A stretch of 64,000 bases of DNA from contig NZ_CP098252.1 in the NCBI RefSeq assembly GCF_027116575.1, positions 992,001 through 1,056,000 of the forward strand, read 5' to 3'. The notes under the pieces were generated by a model that made no database searches, had not been told where the DNA came from, and saw only the letters and a list, made by a program, of their open reading frames with translations. The position numbers and the translations under genes are program-made. Positions 36,191-45,587 of the stretch are shown piece after piece (position 1 is the stretch's first letter; each line of letters opens with the position of its first letter). The stretch is from Oxalobacter aliiformigenes. GTDB lineage: Bacteria; Pseudomonadota; Gammaproteobacteria; Burkholderiales; Burkholderiaceae_D.

Positions 36191-37742
36191 GCGGCCGGGT
36201 CGGGTATTGGCGTTTTTCCTCCGGAGCCTGTTCCGGTTTTCCGGGATGCTACGGCCACAAGCCATTGCGGCGACGGGGCAACGGATTTTGTTTTTTGAAT
36301 GCCCGCTATCTCTTTTCATCACCCTGGTCGCAGGGTGGACATTTCCGGGAAATACCGGAGGAAGAGCCAGCGTGCGCAGACCGGACACCCCATCCGGGGA
36401 AAGTGTGAAAAATGGATGGACAAAAGCCGCTTTCGGTTCGGAAGCCGGCAATCTGTAACCATACGGGAGCGTTCCGTCCGGTATGTCCGGTGTCTCGTCC
36501 TGTTGCGGGGTGAGATGGGTATTTTGTCCGGACGCTGTTTCGGGAAACGTCTGACAGATACCTGTCGGTTCAGGTTGTTGCCGAACCGGTTATGACAGGC
36601 AGCGTCCGTCAATTCCCGCAGGCGCCGGTTAGGCGCAAGGTGTCCGGACAGGGGACAGATTTGTTACGGAAAGGCTGATGCCGGAAGAACCGGCAGGGGG
36701 GCGTTTCGGCCGGTCCGGCTGACGCAGGTGCCTGTTGCTGTTTTGTGGGAACAGAGCCTTTGTTTTCGATGTATTGGCAAATATCCTTGCGAACGGTTTT
36801 TTCATGACGGGTTGCCGCTGGTTGCCCGCCGGAGGACGATTGGTTTCGGGATGGAGGTCCGGGATATTTCGGGTCTGTCCGGAAAGCGGGCCGATAAAAG
36901 ACCGGTTGCCTTTTGGGAAAACGGGAAAAGAATCCGGAAAAAGCGCCCGGGAGTGACCGGGACAGGCCGAAGGACATCCCCGTAAAAAAGGTGCCGGCAT
37001 GCCGGGAAACGGTGGATAACAAAAAGCCCCTTTTTTGAGGAGGGGCTTTTGAGAGAGAGTAGATGCAATTTTGGTAAAGAGTGCGTTTGTGAATCTATGG
37101 CTATTCAGTAACGTCTCAGTGGTTGTCATTTTACGCAGGTTTAATCTTCTAGGAAATCATAAAAAACAGGATTATTATTTCGTTTTTGTCGAAGTATTCG
37201 TGAAGCCAGACTCCAAGCGGGCTGAGCGTGTATTTCGTTGTTTTTACGACGATATTTTTTTTGCGGATGACGTGTCGGCCCATCCGTTTTCTGTACTTTC
37301 CGGCAATTTTTTCTTTCGAAAACATGTTGACCGGAAAGGTCGGCCCGACCGGTTTGCCAAAGCGGGGTTTGCCGGGTGAAACGGAGGGCGGACCGATGCA
37401 GGATGCCGGTGGTGTTTTCCCGTTCTGGCGGGTACCGGAGATCCGGTACAAGTGGGTTTTGCCGTGCAGGGATGGCGGATTTCGGAACGTCAAAAAACGA
37501 TTGAAATCGATGGGGCAAACAAATCGTGCCGGCGGTTTTTTCCGGGTGGGCAGGTGGCTGGACAATAGACGGGAAGCGGAAACCTGTATGCAGGAAAGTT
37601 TGACCGGTGACGGTTCGGGGTGGTGTGCCCGGCGGGATGCTCCAGTGTACGGACAGGGCTGAGATAAACGTATGTTTGTCATTTCATCATGAAAGCGGCT
37701 ATATTGATTCGTCTGTCGTGTTTTTTGAAAGGTGGTTTTTAC
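36191..37742. other. long intergenic region with an AT-rich island
   Basis: About 1.55 kb without a supported gene. Most of it is G+C rich with shadow-like frames. From about 37050 to 37260 it turns distinctly AT-rich next to the hairpin at 37022-37050; a minus-strand frame there begins MTTTETLLNSHRFTNALFTK but runs through the hairpin. Confidence 0.45.
37022..37050. terminator. bidirectional terminator hairpin
   Basis: AAAAGCCCCT and AGGGGCTTTT form a perfect 10-bp stem. A and T runs are built into the stem for both strands. No gene ends nearby, so it may stop a small RNA transcribed from the AT-rich island on its right (minus strand). Confidence 0.6.
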
Positions 37743-38519
37743 ATGGAATCTCGCTGGAATCCCGCTCTTTATTTGCAGTTCGAATCGGAACGGACGCGTC
37801 CGGCCAGGGAATTGCTGGCGCGGGTCGATCCGGTTCGCGTCCGGTATGTGACCGATCTGGGATGCGGGCCGGGCAACAGTACGGAATGGCTGGTGAAGGC
37901 ATGGCCGGATGCGCTGGTCACGGGACTGGACAATTCGGCTTCCATGCTGGACGCGGCCTGCCGCCGGCTTGAAAAAGCCCGCTTCGTTCTGGGCGATATC
38001 GGCCAGTGGAAACCCGGGAGATTGCAGGATGTGATTTTCGCCAATGCGTCGCTGCAATGGCTTTCCGGACATGAACTTCTGTTTCCCCGGCTGGCCGGTT
38101 ATCTGGAAAAAGGCGGGGTTCTCGCCGTCCAGATGCCGGACAATCTGGACGAACCGACGCATGTCCTGATGCGTGAAACGGCAGAGGAACCCGGCTGGTG
38201 CGACAAAATGGGCGATGCCGGCGCTTTCCGCCAGCGCCTGCTTCCGATGGAAGCGTATTACGATCTGCTGGCGGAGGCGGATTGTACCGTCGATATGTGG
38301 AAAACGATTTACTGCCATGTCATGCCTTCGGTGGAAGCCATCGCGCAGTGGCTGAAAGCGACCGGATTGCGTCCGTTTCTTGTCCGGCTGGACAAGGAAG
38401 AACAGGCACTTTTTCTCGACCGTTACATCACCCGGCTGAAAACTGTTTACCGGCCACGTTCGGACGGAACCGTCCTGCTGGCTTTTCCCCGGCTGTTTAT
38501 GGTTGCGAAACGGCGGTAA
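37743..38519 (+). CDS. tam: trans-aconitate 2-methyltransferase
   Basis: A 258-residue cytoplasmic SAM-dependent methyltransferase. The start MESRWNPALYLQFESERTRP is diagnostic of Tam (E. coli begins with DWNPSLYLHFSAERSRPA). SAM motif I is VTDLGCGPGNSTEWL at about residues 36-50. Family blocks IFANASLQWL, LAVQMPDNLDEPTHVLMRE and ATGLRPFL are all present, and the length is normal. It methyl-esterifies trans-aconitate, which forms spontaneously from the TCA intermediate cis-aconitate and inhibits aconitase. The ATG at 37743 has GGTGG upstream and gives the exact Tam amino end. It stands alone. Confidence 0.93.
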   Translation: MESRWNPALYLQFESERTRPARELLARVDPVRVRYVTDLGCGPGNSTEWLVKAWPDALVTGLDNSASMLDAACRRLEKARFVLGDIGQWKPGRLQDVIFANASLQWLSGHELLFPRLAGYLEKGGVLAVQMPDNLDEPTHVLMRETAEEPGWCDKMGDAGAFRQRLLPMEAYYDLLAEADCTVDMWKTIYCHVMPSVEAIAQWLKATGLRPFLVRLDKEEQALFLDRYITRLKTVYRPRSDGTVLLAFPRLFMVAKRR

Positions 38520-38709
38520 TAGGTTTTTCGGTATTTCCCGCAGGGCAAAGCGTTTGGTGTGACATGGTGATTGTCCGTCCACTTTATAAATGCGGGCGGG
38601 TTTGCTCCTGTGTGTTTGTTGTTTATCCATCCCGTTTCCAGGCAGTATCGCCCGGCCTGCCGGGGAAAACCCGCGCCTTTCCGGTTCTCTTGCATCTGCA
38701 GATAAGTCC

Positions 38710-41337
38710 TCAGAAAGAGCGTTTCAAACCGAGACGGAACTCGAATTCCTTCGTATAACGACCGCCGTCCTCACGTTCGATCTGGCCATACACTTTGGTG
38801 GTCTTATTCAGCTCCCAGTCCAGTCCGGCTCCGTAATAAAACCGCGTTCCCATCATCCGGTCTTCCTCGAACGGAGTTTCATTCAGAGCGATTTTCTGCT
38901 CTCCCGACAGCTCATGATTGATCCCCGCTTTCAGGTAATACTGCCCCTTGCGGTTTCCTTCCAGCTCCAGATCCCGTCCTGCCACCAGTCCGAGCCTTCC
39001 GGTCAGTGTATCGGCATCATCCTGTTTCACCCGCATACCGTTATCCATATGGAAAGAATCGCCATTGACGTGATACCAGGAAAGCTGAACCTGCGGTTCG
39101 ACAAACCATGTCCGGTCATGACCAAGCCCGGCGAATTTGCGGCCGACTTCTGCCGACAGGCCAAATCCCCAGTTGTGATATTTGCCTTTGGTTTCCTGTC
39201 CGTCAAGCATATTCGTGGAAATCTTTTGACCGTAACGGTCGACAGTAGCGACGAAATCGGCGTAAGACCCGTTTGCGTGGGTCCAGGTGGCATACAGATT
39301 GAAACCCTGTGAATCGGCATCGCCTGTGGCGTGATATCCTTCATGGCCATGCGTTTTCTGATCGGCGACAGTGGCGCGGAAACCGGCGCCGACGAGCCAG
39401 TGGTCATCGATAGCATGATCAAGCCCGAGAGAAAGAGAATAAACCTCCTGACGGAAGCGGGTAGAGACATAACCGGAGAGGACATCCTGCCATCCGGAGA
39501 AAGAAGCCCATAAACCATCTCTTGCGCCATCACGGACTTCGCCGAGGCGTTTGCGCAGATCCGTCAGATTGTTCTGGTACAAGGCATTCTGGGCTCCACT
39601 CGCAGCCATGGCCAAAACCGCTTCGGCTGTGGGGGTCAGTTCCGGGGTATTGTCTTTTCCTGTGGCACGGGTCAGGTACCATTCGGTGGCGCCTTCCGCC
39701 GCATTGCGGCTGGACAGTTCATACAGATAGACTCCCGCATCGACTTTTCCACCCGGGTTGGCCAGGGAGAACGTCGCGTTTCCGGATGCATCGCTGACGA
39801 TATACTGTGTTTCCCCAACCGTTGCTGTACCGGATGAAGCGACCAGAATGCCATGTTGTCCCGAAGCGGTTCCCGTAATGACCAGTTTGTCCGTTTCGCC
39901 CGTGGAAAAATCGGTATCCGCCTTGACAAGCCCGTTGTTTCCGCCCAGATCGTGCGTTGTTACCGTCTGGAAGCCGGAAATATGGCTCATATTCAGCGTA
40001 CCGCCCGAAAGATGCAGATCCGTCAGTCGTGAATCACGGGTGACATCCCAGTAAGATGCAGGGCCGGCAAGATTCACCAGTATCCGGTTTGCAGATGATG
40101 GCGTCAGGTCGGAATAGCCTTTGAACTGTACGGTACCTTCTCCGGCTTCGTTAATGGCGATTTTGCCGTCACTTTCGGCATGCAAACGGCTTTCTTCCAG
40201 AAAATGGGCATAAAAATCCTTTTGAATTGTCAGCGTTCCCAGATCGACTGTCGCAGCTGTTTTCGCTTTGACAATGGCCGATTCTTCAATGTTCAGCGTG
40301 CCTCCTGTCGATACCCTGAAACCGTTCTGTTCATCACCGTTTCCGGCGACGGTGACCTGTACCCGTTTGAGAGTGACAGTGGAACCCTGTTCGGATACGG
40401 CGAAGCCGTCCGCTCCCTGTCCGGTCGCGGTTGTATCGGTTACTGAAACGATAGCGGAATTCGCATCAAGCGAACTGCCGTCTGTGACAGCAATTCCGGC
40501 AGGTGCGGCTGAATTGACCATGATCTGAATGTCATGTGCCGTCAATTGACTGTTTCGAGATAAATGAATACCAAGACCCTGTACGGCAGCCTCTGAAACG
40601 TGAACGTTCATATCATCTGCCTGCACAACAGACGCATCGTCACCTATCACCCCCCATGCGTGTTCGCCGCCTTTCGCGGTAATATCCGCGATCCCCTTAA
40701 AAACGGCTTGTCCACCCAGCAGATCGACACCGATATTCATGTCCGAATATCCTGATGCATCTACCGTGAAATCACCCGAAAAACTGGCAAAGGAATTGTC
40801 CAGCAGCAGTCCGGATGCCTGATTTCCCTGACCGGTTACGGTGATCCCGGTTGCCGCAAATTCGCCCCGGCTGCCATCCCAGAAAGCAATACCATATGCA
40901 CTGTCCGCTTTTCCATCAAGATGAACGTCCAGATTGCCGGCAAAAGATATTGAGGCACTTCCGCTTCCGTCATCGAAAAGACTGATTCCACGCATAACCG
41001 TCGGGGAAGATAATCCATTTACCGTAACGACAGATGGACTGTTTTTATCCGTTACATCCAGACGGGTGCTGCCGAGAACAATCCCCGCCAAATCGTCCTC
41101 ATTGGTATTTAACAGGATGTCCACTGATGAATATTTCTGATCAGTGTCCTGCCAATATCCCATCCCATACCATCTGCTGCCGGTGTATTCAAACGGGTCC
41201 GCGGCAAAAGCGCTGCTGCACAAGGCAATGGCAGCAACAGCCACTCCGGTTTTTCCGGCATGTGTACGCAGATTTTCGCTGCCGACCATGTAAAGGTCGC
41301 GCGCACGGTTGTATATGATTTTGAAGATTCGGTTCAT
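38710..41337 (-). CDS. autotransporter 4 (type Va) with extended signal peptide
   Basis: An 875-residue surface protein. The ATG at 41337 starts MNRIFKIIYNRARDLYMVGS, a textbook extended signal-peptide region, then LCSSAFAADP. An in-frame ATG at 41367 would add ten residues before this conserved start and is rejected. The passenger, to about residue 570, is strand-rich (ASGLLLDNSFASFSGDFTVD). The barrel begins near AASGAQNALYQNNLTDLRKR and LGEVRDGARDGLWAS and ends LGLKRSF. It is the paralogue of the autotransporter 2 barrel (identical ATGDADSQGFNLYAT stretch). Its promoter region carries inverted-repeat segment C. Confidence 0.9.
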   Translation of the reverse strand: MNRIFKIIYNRARDLYMVGSENLRTHAGKTGVAVAAIALCSSAFAADPFEYTGSRWYGMGYWQDTDQKYSSVDILLNTNEDDLAGIVLGSTRLDVTDKNSPSVVTVNGLSSPTVMRGISLFDDGSGSASISFAGNLDVHLDGKADSAYGIAFWDGSRGEFAATGITVTGQGNQASGLLLDNSFASFSGDFTVDASGYSDMNIGVDLLGGQAVFKGIADITAKGGEHAWGVIGDDASVVQADDMNVHVSEAAVQGLGIHLSRNSQLTAHDIQIMVNSAAPAGIAVTDGSSLDANSAIVSVTDTTATGQGADGFAVSEQGSTVTLKRVQVTVAGNGDEQNGFRVSTGGTLNIEESAIVKAKTAATVDLGTLTIQKDFYAHFLEESRLHAESDGKIAINEAGEGTVQFKGYSDLTPSSANRILVNLAGPASYWDVTRDSRLTDLHLSGGTLNMSHISGFQTVTTHDLGGNNGLVKADTDFSTGETDKLVITGTASGQHGILVASSGTATVGETQYIVSDASGNATFSLANPGGKVDAGVYLYELSSRNAAEGATEWYLTRATGKDNTPELTPTAEAVLAMAASGAQNALYQNNLTDLRKRLGEVRDGARDGLWASFSGWQDVLSGYVSTRFRQEVYSLSLGLDHAIDDHWLVGAGFRATVADQKTHGHEGYHATGDADSQGFNLYATWTHANGSYADFVATVDRYGQKISTNMLDGQETKGKYHNWGFGLSAEVGRKFAGLGHDRTWFVEPQVQLSWYHVNGDSFHMDNGMRVKQDDADTLTGRLGLVAGRDLELEGNRKGQYYLKAGINHELSGEQKIALNETPFEEDRMMGTRFYYGAGLDWELNKTTKVYGQIEREDGGRYTKEFEFRLGLKRSF

Positions 41338-41440
41338 TGCCGTTTCCGTAAAAAATGAATGAGTCACCGGAATCCGGTGTTTCTGTCACTCCGTTATCCC
41401 GTCACGGCAAATCCCCGGTCATACCTGAAGGTGTCTGTTT

Positions 41441-41657
41441 CCGTTAATGCACATTAACGGTATGTCATATTGTGTATAACATATTGATTAGATTGTGTTT
41501 TTTTGACTATGAGGATCTTGTTTTCAAAAAAATGGATGTGGATTAAAGAGCGGTAATCCGGTAAATTCGCGGAAAGGGCTCCTGTAACCCCTTCTGGTAA
41601 ATAGAAAATCCGGTTTCTCGAAGAAATGCTTGAATGTCGGTTAATGTGCATTAACAG
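41441..41657 (-). promoter_or_regulatory. inverted-repeat-flanked promoter segment C (candidate invertible promoter)
   Basis: The gene-proximal arm is CCGTTAATGCACATTAACGG (41441-41460), itself nearly palindromic. The distal arm is CGGTTAATGTGCATTAACAG (41638-41657). The 16-base cores at 41443-41458 and 41640-41655 are perfect inverted copies. On the minus strand AATCAAT-ATG-TTATAC ends at 41474, 13 bases before the proximal arm. The autotransporter 4 start is 103 bases further. Confidence 0.65.
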
Positions 41658-41914
41658 ATGTTACATTTATTCAACATTCCGATTTTCCCTTGTTCCGTTG
41701 AACGGGATCTGCCGTCCGGCAGAGCAGACGACCGGAGAGTTTTGCTCGTAAAGGAGGGGGAACGGTCAAGCCGGATGCATCCTGTGCAGGCAGACCGGAT
41801 GGTGTCATGCCAACAGAACTTGCGGCGGTTTCAGGCATCCTCGCCGGAAGTCGTCCGTTTTCTGTCTGGCGAAGGTGGGAGAATGTCGGAGAAGAGCGTA
41901 TGGTGAGGTTTCCT

Positions 41915-41945
41915 GAAAAAAAAGCCCCGCAGGTCTGGGGGGCTT
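41915..41945 (-). terminator. minus-strand intrinsic terminator with no assigned gene
   Basis: On the minus strand a GCCCC/GGGGC hairpin is followed by eight T residues. The only sequence to its right before the plus-strand ATPase gene is about 330 bases of non-coding DNA, so a short untranslated transcript may end here. Confidence 0.55.
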
Positions 41946-42279
41946 GTACAAGGAAGGAGTGTATTGCGTTCGCCAGGAATGTGACCGGACAGCGGAATGT
42001 TCAGTCCGTTTCCCTGACATATCCATCTTACGCGTCGTTGATATTCGGATGAACAAAATAAATAAAGACGGTTTCTTCGATTTTATCGAAGAATTTCCCC
42101 GGTTTTTTTTCATGGACGGTCCGGGGCGGAAAAAACGGCCGGCGGCGAGATCGGCTTCTTTGTCCGAACTGCACGGACAGAATGACGGAAACGGTATCGT
42201 GCGGCTTTTCATCGGGTATACTGGAAGACGGGCATCATTCGGGTTTTCCGGCTGTTCCGGTTTATGAAAGGAGGCTGTC

Positions 42280-43599
42280 GTGCTGTCTTCGCTGTCGATA
42301 CGCAATTTCCGTTCCATTCTCGATATGACGGTGAATTTCTCGTTTGCCGAGAAAAAGGCGCCGGCCGGTTTCCGGGATTCGGACATCGTTTTTTTCGCGG
42401 AACCCAAAAAGCATGTGCGGCTGGTGCCGGCGCTGGCCCTGTACGGTTCGAATGCATCGGGCAAATCCAATGTGCTGATGGCGCTGGGGACTTTCCGTGA
42501 TTGCGCCGTTTCCGGTGTGCAGGGCAAATTCCATCCGGACAAGCTTCATCCGGAATGGCGCACGACGGCTTTCGAGGCGACGATCGTTCGTGACGGAAAG
42601 CGTTTCGTCTATGCCATCGAGTATGACCGGGACGAGTTCCGGAAGGAATCGCTGGCGGTGGACGGGACGGTGCTGTTTTCGATCGATGGGGATCGCCGCT
42701 CTTTCGGTTCTCTTGCCACGCCATCCTATCCCGCCGCGCGGCTGGAAGAAATTTTCCGGGTGGAGTGCAGTACGCCGCTAAAGAAGCAGACGTCGTCGTT
42801 TCTGTCGGTGATCGGCAAGCGCTATCCGGGGTTGTGTCCACGGGTGACGGCCGTGTACGATTTTTTCAATGACGGCATTGTCGTGCTGAGCGAAAACAGT
42901 ATCCATCTTTCGCGCGGGGTGGACATGCTGGCGGCGGTGCTGGAAAAAGCGGACGATCCCGATCCTGTCCGGCACGCTTTCGAACGGATTACCGATCTGT
43001 TGGAGAATCTGGATATCCATATCAACCGGATGGAACTGAGCCGCCGGCGCATCCGGCTCGACCGCGATGCCCGGGAACGCAATTATCTCGATGTCGATCC
43101 CGAGTTTCTGACCCGGCTGACCAGTTTCCAGAAAGAGGGTGACGATATTGTTCTGAATACGGACCGCATCCGTTCGTTTCATCAGGACGCCGACGGCCGG
43201 GAGGTCGAGTTCGATTTCATGACGGAAGAATCGAGCGGGACGCAGATTGTGGCGGGGCTTTTGGGGGTTTTTCTGGCGGTGCTTGAATCCGGCGGTGTGG
43301 TGGCGGTCGATGAGCTGGACCGGTCGCTGCATCCGCTTTTGCTGATCGAACTGGTGCGCCTGTTCAAGGACAGGCGGTATAACCCCCGGGGGGCCCAGCT
43401 GGTTTTCACCGTGCACAATACGGATATTCTGGATGCGGCTCTTTTGCGCGTTTCCGAGGTGGGCATTATCACGAAGACCCTGCAGGACGGTTCGACGCTG
43501 GCCCGGATTTCGGATTTCGCGGGGGTCGGCAATATCGCCAGTTTCAGGAAGCAGTATCTGACCGGCTGTTTTTCGGGCATTCCTTTTCCTTATATCTGA
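42280..43599 (+). CDS. AAA-family ATPase of an AbiL/Rlo-type defence pair
   Basis: A 439-residue ATPase of the ABC/SMC-like AAA_15/AAA_21 type. It starts with a GTG (MLSSLSIRNFRSI) behind a perfect AAAGGAGG. Walker A is GSNASGKSN at residues 56-64, a signature-like EESSGTQ lies near 321, Walker B is GVVAVDELDRSLHP near 343, and the switch histidine is in FTVHNTDIL. It is followed after 5 bases by the RloB-like gene, the arrangement of RloAB-like and AbiL systems. In these the ATPase is thought to control a nuclease-type partner during phage infection. System naming is inference from gene order and families. Confidence 0.8.
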   Translation: MLSSLSIRNFRSILDMTVNFSFAEKKAPAGFRDSDIVFFAEPKKHVRLVPALALYGSNASGKSNVLMALGTFRDCAVSGVQGKFHPDKLHPEWRTTAFEATIVRDGKRFVYAIEYDRDEFRKESLAVDGTVLFSIDGDRRSFGSLATPSYPAARLEEIFRVECSTPLKKQTSSFLSVIGKRYPGLCPRVTAVYDFFNDGIVVLSENSIHLSRGVDMLAAVLEKADDPDPVRHAFERITDLLENLDIHINRMELSRRRIRLDRDARERNYLDVDPEFLTRLTSFQKEGDDIVLNTDRIRSFHQDADGREVEFDFMTEESSGTQIVAGLLGVFLAVLESGGVVAVDELDRSLHPLLLIELVRLFKDRRYNPRGAQLVFTVHNTDILDAALLRVSEVGIITKTLQDGSTLARISDFAGVGNIASFRKQYLTGCFSGIPFPYI

Positions 43600-43604
43600 G
43601 CGGC

Positions 43605-44210
43605 ATGAGAAAAAAGAAACGCAAACCGCTGATCGAGACCGTCGTCGTCATTTGCGAAGGGTCGTCGGAAAACGTCTATTTGCAGGAACTGAACCGCTTT
43701 TTCCGGGAACACCGGATCCCGCTTGCCTTTGCCCCGAAGATTATCGGCAGCGGCGTGTACAAGGCGGCGGTGAACCGTTACCGGGATGCGCGGCGCGAGA
43801 TGAAAAACGCTGAGATCGTGATCTGGGTGGACAGGGATATTTATATGAACAGCCAGAAGAAACTGTATGAAAACAAGCCGGATACCGTTCCGGATTTCCT
43901 GTTTTCACGCATGAATTTCGAGGATTTTCTGGCGCTGCACATGGACCGCAAAACGCTGATGCGCTGGCAGGCCGTGTGTGAGGAACACGACCATTTTTCC
44001 GAGCCGATGTGTTCCGGTATTTATTTGCCGTTATACAAGGTGGCGTGTTTTCCGCATTACCGGAAAGGCAAATTGCCTTTCAGGATCAACGACGAGTCGC
44101 TTTCCCGTCTTTTCGCCAACCAGAAACGCAGACAGGTCCGGTTCCGGTGCGATTTCGGCACGTTTCTGGAAGAGCGGATGCTGATCGTGGAGCAGCGGGA
44201 AGAGGAGTGA
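43605..44210 (+). CDS. RloB-like (TOPRIM-type) effector of the ATPase pair
   Basis: A 201-residue protein starting MRKKKRKPLIETVVVICEGS, 5 bases after the ATPase stop, so translation is probably coupled. The first domain has the TOPRIM-like glutamate in VVICEGSSENVY (about residue 19) and the acidic pair in EIVIWVDRDIYMN (about residue 74). A helical end with FEDFLALHMDR follows, typical of RloB proteins. RloB/AbiLii proteins are presumed nucleases acting with an AAA ATPase in abortive infection. It is complete in length and shows no frameshift, unlike the next gene downstream. Confidence 0.78.
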   Translation: MRKKKRKPLIETVVVICEGSSENVYLQELNRFFREHRIPLAFAPKIIGSGVYKAAVNRYRDARREMKNAEIVIWVDRDIYMNSQKKLYENKPDTVPDFLFSRMNFEDFLALHMDRKTLMRWQAVCEEHDHFSEPMCSGIYLPLYKVACFPHYRKGKLPFRINDESLSRLFANQKRRQVRFRCDFGTFLEERMLIVEQREEE

Positions 44211-44240
44211 AGAATAAAAGATGTTCTGGAAAAGTAATTC

Positions 44241-45160
44241 ATGGTTGAGAAGATTGTAAACAAGTTATCTGACAGCCTGAAAAAACTGTCACCGAACATT
44301 TTCGAAGAAGCGTATTCGGCGGCTCTGGCGGACAAGGATCGTCCATCATGGTGTCTTTTGCCCGTGGGTACTTGTATGAAAATCGTATATGAGCATTTGC
44401 AGGGGTTACGGAGACGAACAGGGCTTTTTGACGGGGTCATGTATGGTGCGCATATGCTATCCTGTATTGGTGCATGGCGTTTGACGAAAGATATCATCCG
44501 TCTTGATGAAACCGTAAAAGATACCATTATCTCGACACAGTTTACCGGCGATTTGCCGGTTGATCTTTATTCCATATGCCATCGTGGTGCATGTATGTGG
44601 AATTTATGACACCTGAATATATCGGATTCTTTTTTTTGCTTGAAAATGCCGAAAAACCGGAATTACGTATCTGGTGGGTGAAACCTGAACCGCTGGAATT
44701 TGTCAGTATCCCGATCCGTCTGGGAAATTGGACTTTGCAGGAAGCTGTCAAGAAAGCCAACGAGTATGCGCGACGATACAGCAGATCATCATAAACATAT
44801 GAGGATCATTATTTGACGGAAGCGGTCAACGTCATTATTTATTTGTGTTCAGAAAATGCCGAGTATGCTCCGGAAGATGCACGACCTGTTCATCCACAGC
44901 CCAGAAAGACCAAACGTGGTATTCGGTTTTTCCCGGCAGACAAACCGAAAATCTGGCAGGTCGGAAAACAAACTGGTGAGAAACTTCGTACAGAATTCCG
45001 TCATTCCGGAAACAGTAGAAACAGACGTCCCCATATCCGGCGTGCCTACTGGCATGGGTACTGGACGGGAGCGAAAACAGCAGAGAAGCGGAATTTCATT
45101 GTGAAATGGATTCCGCCGGTTTTTGTCAGAGGAGAAAGAATTTCCGGGATAGGCGAATGA
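44241..45160 (+). pseudogene. broken AcrVA2-family (anti-CRISPR-like) gene
   Basis: Three in-order pieces match one AcrVA2-family protein. Piece 1 (44241 to about 44575) starts MVEKIVNKLSDSLKKLSPNI and has the family-like GAWRLTKDIIRLDETVKD. Piece 2, shifted one frame from 44576, has MPSWCMYVEFMTPEYIGFFF (family pattern LP.WCvYve). It stops at TAA 44792-44794. Piece 3 continues in that same frame (EDHYLTEAVNVIIYLC) and ends with RRPHIRRAYWHGYWTG and VKWIPPVFVRG, the best-kept family block. One missing base near 44575 and one stop codon would repair it. AcrVA2 of Moraxella blocks Cas12a production; relatives occur in genomes without Cas12a, so the original role here is open. Confidence 0.75.
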
Positions 45161-45510
45161 CAGGGTTTTTCAAGCCCCACGTTTCAGGAAAGCGTCCTGT
45201 TTCGCCTGATTGCCAGGAATCACTGGTTTGCTGTAAGGAATGCCATGTATGATGATCTGTGTCCGTTGCGCGGGCCGACATGCTTTTGCATTTTCCCGTT
45301 TCGTCGAATAGTTTCCGATGGTGGTTTCCCCAGTCGTCCATCATCCGGATGATGGGAACAAATGATTCACCCGGGCTGGTCAGAAAATATTCTACTTTCA
45401 GCGGGACGACCCGATAAACGGTTTTGCGGAAAATGCCGGTTTCCGTGTACCGGTATGTCATGAGCGTGTGCAGCGATCGGATGTGTTGCAGGCTTGTGGC
45501 CCGGGTGTGG
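45126..45510 (-). pseudogene. truncated HxlR-family regulator remnant
   Basis: The minus-strand frame reads GIFRKTVYRVVPLKVEYFLT then SPGESFVPIIRMMDDWGNHH, matching the end of an HxlR winged-helix domain (family pattern G.i.R..y..vPp.VEY.LT..G.sL.pil..l..WG). The amino-terminal part, with the conserved cysteine and recognition helix, is missing or garbled upstream of about 45460. It overlaps the 3' end of the AcrVA2-like pseudogene on the opposite strand. It is probably non-functional. Confidence 0.6.
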
Positions 45511-45587
45511 CCGGTATGGCGCGGGGCGTGCAGTGGCGAAAAAGGCGGACATCCGGGAAAGAAGGGGGATGTCCGCCATGAGAAGCC

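Larger units (their letters stand above)
41338..42279. other. divergent intergenic region carrying inverted-repeat segment C
   Basis: Separates autotransporter 4 (minus) from the ATPase/RloB pair (plus). It holds segment C at 41441-41657, a minus-strand terminator at 41915-41945, and a 9-bp hairpin TTCTTCGAT/ATCGAAGAA near 42073. No gene is supported. Confidence 0.5.

Noticed and set aside
37149..38630. A 493-residue minus-strand open frame
   Set aside because: It overlaps tam in antisense, and its left part has no recognisable domain.
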